Of a DNA stretch of 64,000 bases, positions 60,879 to 64,000 are shown piece by piece. The stretch covers positions 1,302,001-1,366,000 of the forward strand of contig NZ_JACHWS010000001.1 of the NCBI RefSeq assembly GCF_014191505.1, written 5' to 3'. A program made the translations under genes and the position numbers. Each line of letters starts with the position of its first letter. Within the stretch, counting starts at the first letter, position 1. The stretch comes from Hoyosella altamirensis (lineage in GTDB: Bacteria; Actinomycetota; Actinomycetes; Mycobacteriales; Mycobacteriaceae). The notes under the pieces are model-generated. The model saw only the letters and a program-made list of their open reading frames with translations, had not been told where the DNA came from and did no database searches.

Positions 60879-62051
60879 TCAGGCCGCTGCCTGAACCTCA
60901 GCCGCAGGCTTCCAGGGTGTGAACTTTCCCCGCAGGACCCGCTTGGGAACGGATTTCGCGTTGCTCAGGAACCCGTTCGGCAATGAAAGCCGGAATACTT
61001 TCTTCCAGGCGGACCCGACCTGTTTCGGGAGGGGGCCACTGATGTATTTGAGTTCGTACCGGTCGAACACCTCGCGGACCTTCGGGGCGATCTCCTGGTA
61101 ACGGTTACTTGGGAGGTCTGGGTAGAGGTGGTGTTCGATCTGGTAGGACAGGTTCCCGGTCATGAAGTGCAGCAGTGGGCCGCCAGAGATGTTGGCGGAG
61201 CCGAGCATTTGCCGCAGGTACCACTCGCCACGGGTCTCGCCGTCGATCGAGGTCTTCTCGTAGGTCTGCACGCCTTCAGGGAAGTGGCCGCACATGATCA
61301 CGGAATGAGTCCATAGGTTGCGGATCAGGTTCGCGGTGACGTTCGCGAGGAAGGTGGTGGGTGCGGAAGGTCCCGACAAGAGCGGGTGCACCACGTAGTC
61401 CTTCGCGGCCTGCTTGCGGATTTTGGCCAGAATCGCTTTGCGCTTGCTGTGGAACTCTTCCTTGTCCATGCGGCCTTTGAGGTACTTGCCGATTTCGAGG
61501 TCGTATGCGGCGATGCCGTATTCGAAGAAGCAGGCGTTGACGAAGTTGGCGAGCGGCTGGATGAGGTGGTAGCGGGTCCACCTCTGGTCCTCGTCGACAC
61601 GCATGATGCCGTAGCCGAGGTCGTTATCCTTGCCGAGGACGTTCGTGTAGGTGTGGTGAAGTTCGTTATGGGAGTGCTTCCACATCGCCGCTGGTGAGGC
61701 GTTGTCCCATTCCCAGGTTGTCGAATGGATCTTTGAGTCACGCATCCAGTCCCACTGGCCGTGCATCACATTGTGGCCGATTTCCATGTTCTCGACGATC
61801 TTCGCGAAGGCGAGACCCGCGGTCCCGATGAGCCACGCTGGCGGGAGGAGCGAGAACAGGAGCACACCGCGGCTGCCGAGTTCGACCGTCCGCTGCATTT
61901 TGATGACCGAACGAATGTAGTTGGCGTCGCGCTCGCCGCGGCTGGCGACGATCTGGCTGCGGATGGCGTCGAGTTCCTGACCTAGGTTTTCGATGTCCTG
62001 AGCGGTGAGATGGGCGATGGGGTTGTCTTCTATGCGCTGCAATGGAGTCAT
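60879..62051 (-). CDS. desA3: Acyl-CoA (stearoyl-type) desaturase, DesA3-like
   Basis: A 390-residue integral membrane di-iron desaturase. The three histidine boxes are visible: HNVMHGQWD, HSHNELHHTYTN and QIEHHLYP. Hydrophobic stretches around LLFSLLPPAWLIGTAGLAFAK span the membrane. In mycobacteria the homologue introduces the delta-9 double bond into stearoyl-CoA and works with the ferredoxin reductase Rv3230c. Here the matching reductase gene lies ten bases upstream. ATG at 62051 is chosen from the homology boundary. Confidence 0.9.
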   Translation of the reverse strand: MTPLQRIEDNPIAHLTAQDIENLGQELDAIRSQIVASRGERDANYIRSVIKMQRTVELGSRGVLLFSLLPPAWLIGTAGLAFAKIVENMEIGHNVMHGQWDWMRDSKIHSTTWEWDNASPAAMWKHSHNELHHTYTNVLGKDNDLGYGIMRVDEDQRWTRYHLIQPLANFVNACFFEYGIAAYDLEIGKYLKGRMDKEEFHSKRKAILAKIRKQAAKDYVVHPLLSGPSAPTTFLANVTANLIRNLWTHSVIMCGHFPEGVQTYEKTSIDGETRGEWYLRQMLGSANISGGPLLHFMTGNLSYQIEHHLYPDLPSNRYQEIAPKVREVFDRYELKYISGPLPKQVGSAWKKVFRLSLPNGFLSNAKSVPKRVLRGKFTPWKPAAEVQAAA

Positions 62052-62061
62052 ATCAAATTCC

Positions 62062-63147
62062 TTATACGTCGATATTGCACGAGCCTGCCGCAGCAGACAC
62101 ACACGTTTGGATGAGGACGCCTTCAGATGCTTCAGTGATGTCGCCGGAGCGGAGATCTCGCACCGCACCCTCTTTGAGTGGCACGACGCATCCGAAACAG
62201 ACTCCCATCCGGCAGCCCGAAGGCATGAGGACCCCGGAGCCTTCACCGGCGTCGAGCAGGGATTCTGATCCGGCAGCCTCCACGGTTGTCCCGGATCGGG
62301 TGAACGTCACTTTGCCGCCGTCTCCGGCGACCACTGGCTCGATCCGGAAGCGCTCGGTGTGCAACTGCCCGGTGAGGCCACGTTCGGCCCAATGCTGTTC
62401 GAGAGTGTCAAGCAGCCCCGCAGGGCCGCACGCCCACGTTTCGCGATCAGCCAGGTCACCGACCAGTTTTTCGAGTTCTGAGACGGTGAGTCTGCCGCTG
62501 GTTTCGGTATGCCGTTCAATCAGCTGGATCCGTCCTCGCTGTGCGAGCTTGCGAAGCTCGCTCATGAAGATCATTTCGGACGCAGTAGGTGCGGAGTGGA
62601 CGACAACCACATCGTCGAGATGCTCCGCTTTGTTGCGCAGCATCCCCATGACGGGGGTTATGCCGCTCCCCGCAGTGACAAACAGAACCTTGGCCGGAAC
62701 GTGGGCACCGAGTGTGAAATCACCCGCGGCACCGTCGAGGTGCACGATTGTGCCGACGCGCGCACGCCGGACCAAGTGGTTACTGACGGTCCCTCCAGGG
62801 ATCGCTTTGACCGTGATGGCAATACAGCCGTCCACGCGGTCCGTTTCGGATGTCAGCGAGTAGGTCCGCCATTGGCGCACACCGTCGACGTCGATCCCGA
62901 GCCGAACGTACTGGCCTGGTTCATGTGGCTGCCAGTCCCGCCCGGGCCTGATCACGAGGGTCACTGCGTCACGCGTTTCCGGGTGAATCGCGGTGATCCG
63001 GCCGCGTAACGCAGTACCGGATCGCAGGGGTGCGACGAGATCCAGATAGTCCGACGGGACTAGCGGTGTGGTCGCAATCTGGGCAAGCTTGACCAAACGG
63101 TCACGCAGGGTGCCGACAGTGGGTGATTTCGGTGCCCTTGTTGTCAT
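62062..63147 (-). CDS. Ferredoxin reductase partner of the desaturase (Rv3230c-like)
   Basis: A 361-residue electron-transfer protein. An N-terminal leader of about 45 residues precedes the FAD domain (WRTYSLTSE). The NAD domain follows (LFVTAGSGITPVMGML, TWACGPAGLLD). A C-terminal [2Fe-2S] domain contains GCRMGVCFGCVVPLKEGAVRDL and the fourth ligand in LIQTCVS. It passes NADPH electrons to the desaturase encoded next. Divergent from the PucR-type regulator, 86 bases away. Confidence 0.92.
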   Translation of the reverse strand: MTTRAPKSPTVGTLRDRLVKLAQIATTPLVPSDYLDLVAPLRSGTALRGRITAIHPETRDAVTLVIRPGRDWQPHEPGQYVRLGIDVDGVRQWRTYSLTSETDRVDGCIAITVKAIPGGTVSNHLVRRARVGTIVHLDGAAGDFTLGAHVPAKVLFVTAGSGITPVMGMLRNKAEHLDDVVVVHSAPTASEMIFMSELRKLAQRGRIQLIERHTETSGRLTVSELEKLVGDLADRETWACGPAGLLDTLEQHWAERGLTGQLHTERFRIEPVVAGDGGKVTFTRSGTTVEAAGSESLLDAGEGSGVLMPSGCRMGVCFGCVVPLKEGAVRDLRSGDITEASEGVLIQTCVSAAAGSCNIDV

Positions 63148-63233
63148 ATCTCTACGATCTCCTACTTCGCGGCATAAACTCTTGTCCGTGAAGCGTGAAA
63201 GATCAGTCGGCTTTTGTTCGTCAGGAATAGTTC

Positions 63234-64000
63234 ATGGCAAATGAGCGGGCTGAGCGTGATCTGGGTCTCGTTACCGGCCTAGCCCTCGACCCTGAGATTG
63301 TCGCCGCCCTTCAAGTAGGTCTGCCCCGGTTCGCGGAGCTGACGGTCGCCGCGGTCATGGTAGAGGTACCCAGCTACTCACGGGCCTTCAGCGGACGCAT
63401 GGGAAAAACCATCGAAGGCGCGGTCCGAATGGCCCTCGGGGCGCTCGTGCAGATCGCCGCGCGCGCCGAAGGCTCGGACCTGAGGTCGCCTCTCCCCGCT
63501 GCGCTCGATGGCGCGTACGAACTCGGCAGAGGGGAGGCGCGCAATGGGAGGTCGATGGACGCACTCCTCGCGGCCTATCGAGTTGGCGCGCGCGCTGCCT
63601 GGCGTGAAATGGCAACGACTGTCGTTGAGAGAGGGCTGCCTGCCCTCACCGTCGCGCGGTTCGCCGAACTCGCGTTCGCGTTCATCGATGAGCTCTCGGC
63701 TGCAAGCATTGCCGGTCACGCCGATGAACGTGCCACGACCGGGCAAGTCAGACAACATTATCTTGATCAGCTCGGGCAGAACCTCCTAGCTGGAAAACCA
63801 GAAGAGGCGCTGTTGTCCAGCGCGGAGCGTGCGACCTGGCAGGCGCCGGACACGCTCACCGCGGTGTTACTGCCGCTCGCGCAAACCCGCGGCCTCATGT
63901 CCCGGTTTGGTCAAGCGACATTGCACATCACAGAAGAACTCCCTGGTATGGAGGCGACTGATCCTTCCGCGGTTCTTCTGATTCCTGATATGGACGGGGC
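63234..64000 (+). CDS. PucR-type transcriptional regulator, N-terminal part (3' truncated by window)
   Basis: Open reading frame from ATG at 63234 to the window end, 255 codons without a stop. The visible part is largely helical: GLPRFAELTVAAVMVEVPSYSRAF, LLAAYRVGARAAWREMATTVVERGLP, FAELAFAFIDELSAASIAGHADE and LSSAERATWQAPDTLTAVLLPL. This layout matches the N-terminal region of actinobacterial PucR/CdaR-like regulators, whose C-terminal HTH would lie outside the window. It diverges from the desaturase-reductase operon and may control it. Confidence 0.75.
   Translation, partial: MANERAERDLGLVTGLALDPEIVAALQVGLPRFAELTVAAVMVEVPSYSRAFSGRMGKTIEGAVRMALGALVQIAARAEGSDLRSPLPAALDGAYELGRGEARNGRSMDALLAAYRVGARAAWREMATTVVERGLPALTVARFAELAFAFIDELSAASIAGHADERATTGQVRQHYLDQLGQNLLAGKPEEALLSSAERATWQAPDTLTAVLLPLAQTRGLMSRFGQATLHITEELPGMEATDPSAVLLIPDMDG

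Overview
The window is high-GC, gene-dense DNA from a mycolic-acid-type actinobacterium (Mycobacteriales/Corynebacteriales). I infer this from gene types, not from a marker gene. They include a DesA3-type acyl desaturase with its dedicated ferredoxin reductase, a BioQ-like regulator with BioYMN, a DUF222/HNH '13E12' gene, a gluABCD uptake operon, an ECF42 sigma factor with its DGPF partner, and a cluster resembling the mycobacterial mymA locus. Genus level (for example Hoyosella, Rhodococcus, Gordonia, Dietzia) cannot be fixed from this sequence. No rRNA, tRNA, CRISPR array or prophage was recognised.

Layout. 1-3.1 kb: end of a choline dehydrogenase-type GMC oxidoreductase and a BCCT transporter with a one-base frameshift. 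3.2-12.6 kb: secreted L,D-transpeptidase, nitroreductase, type II NADH dehydrogenase, a methionine aminopeptidase/XRE regulator pair sharing two identical palindromes, alpha/beta hydrolase, OsmC, a Rieske-glutamate synthase fusion, a PhoD-like phosphatase and its AraC regulator. 12.7-24.6 kb: methyltransferase, degenerate isochorismatase-like protein, hydrolase/TetR pair, PLP enzyme, LysR/DJ-1 pair, fused E1 alpha-beta dehydrogenase, acyltransferase and HPPD. 24.6-32.7 kb: HAD hydrolase, two small genes, DGPF/ECF42 pair with a matching promoter, membrane serine hydrolase, flavin disulfide reductase, PPOX and YjbR proteins. 32.7-38.7 kb: LacI-controlled inositol/sugar-type operon, then bioYMN with a divergent BioQ-like gene. 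38.7-41.7 kb: a DUF222/HNH gene cleanly split by a 1442-bp IS256-family element with an 8-bp target duplication. 41.8-52.4 kb: SDR, small secreted protein, ferredoxin reductase, then a long + strand operon (HSL-type hydrolase, SDR, di-iron protein, frameshifted BVMO, MerR regulator, acyltransferase, SRPBCC-acyl-CoA ligase fusion). 52.4-55.7 kb: gluABCD. 55.8-64 kb: DUF2505, MBL and MOSC proteins, an ECF sigma-Ogt-2OG oxygenase DNA repair operon, a second YjbR protein, the desaturase/reductase pair and the start of a PucR-type regulator.

The strongest observations are: the mymA-like lipid/ketone operon with its fusion enzyme and 26-bp palindrome; the translationally coupled sigma factor-alkylation repair operon; the Rieske-GltB fusion; several paired operators (XRE/map, LacI, BioQ-like, AraC); the ECF42 autoregulatory promoter; and the exact IS256 insertion. 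Two genes carry single-base deletions, which may be real mutations or sequencing errors.
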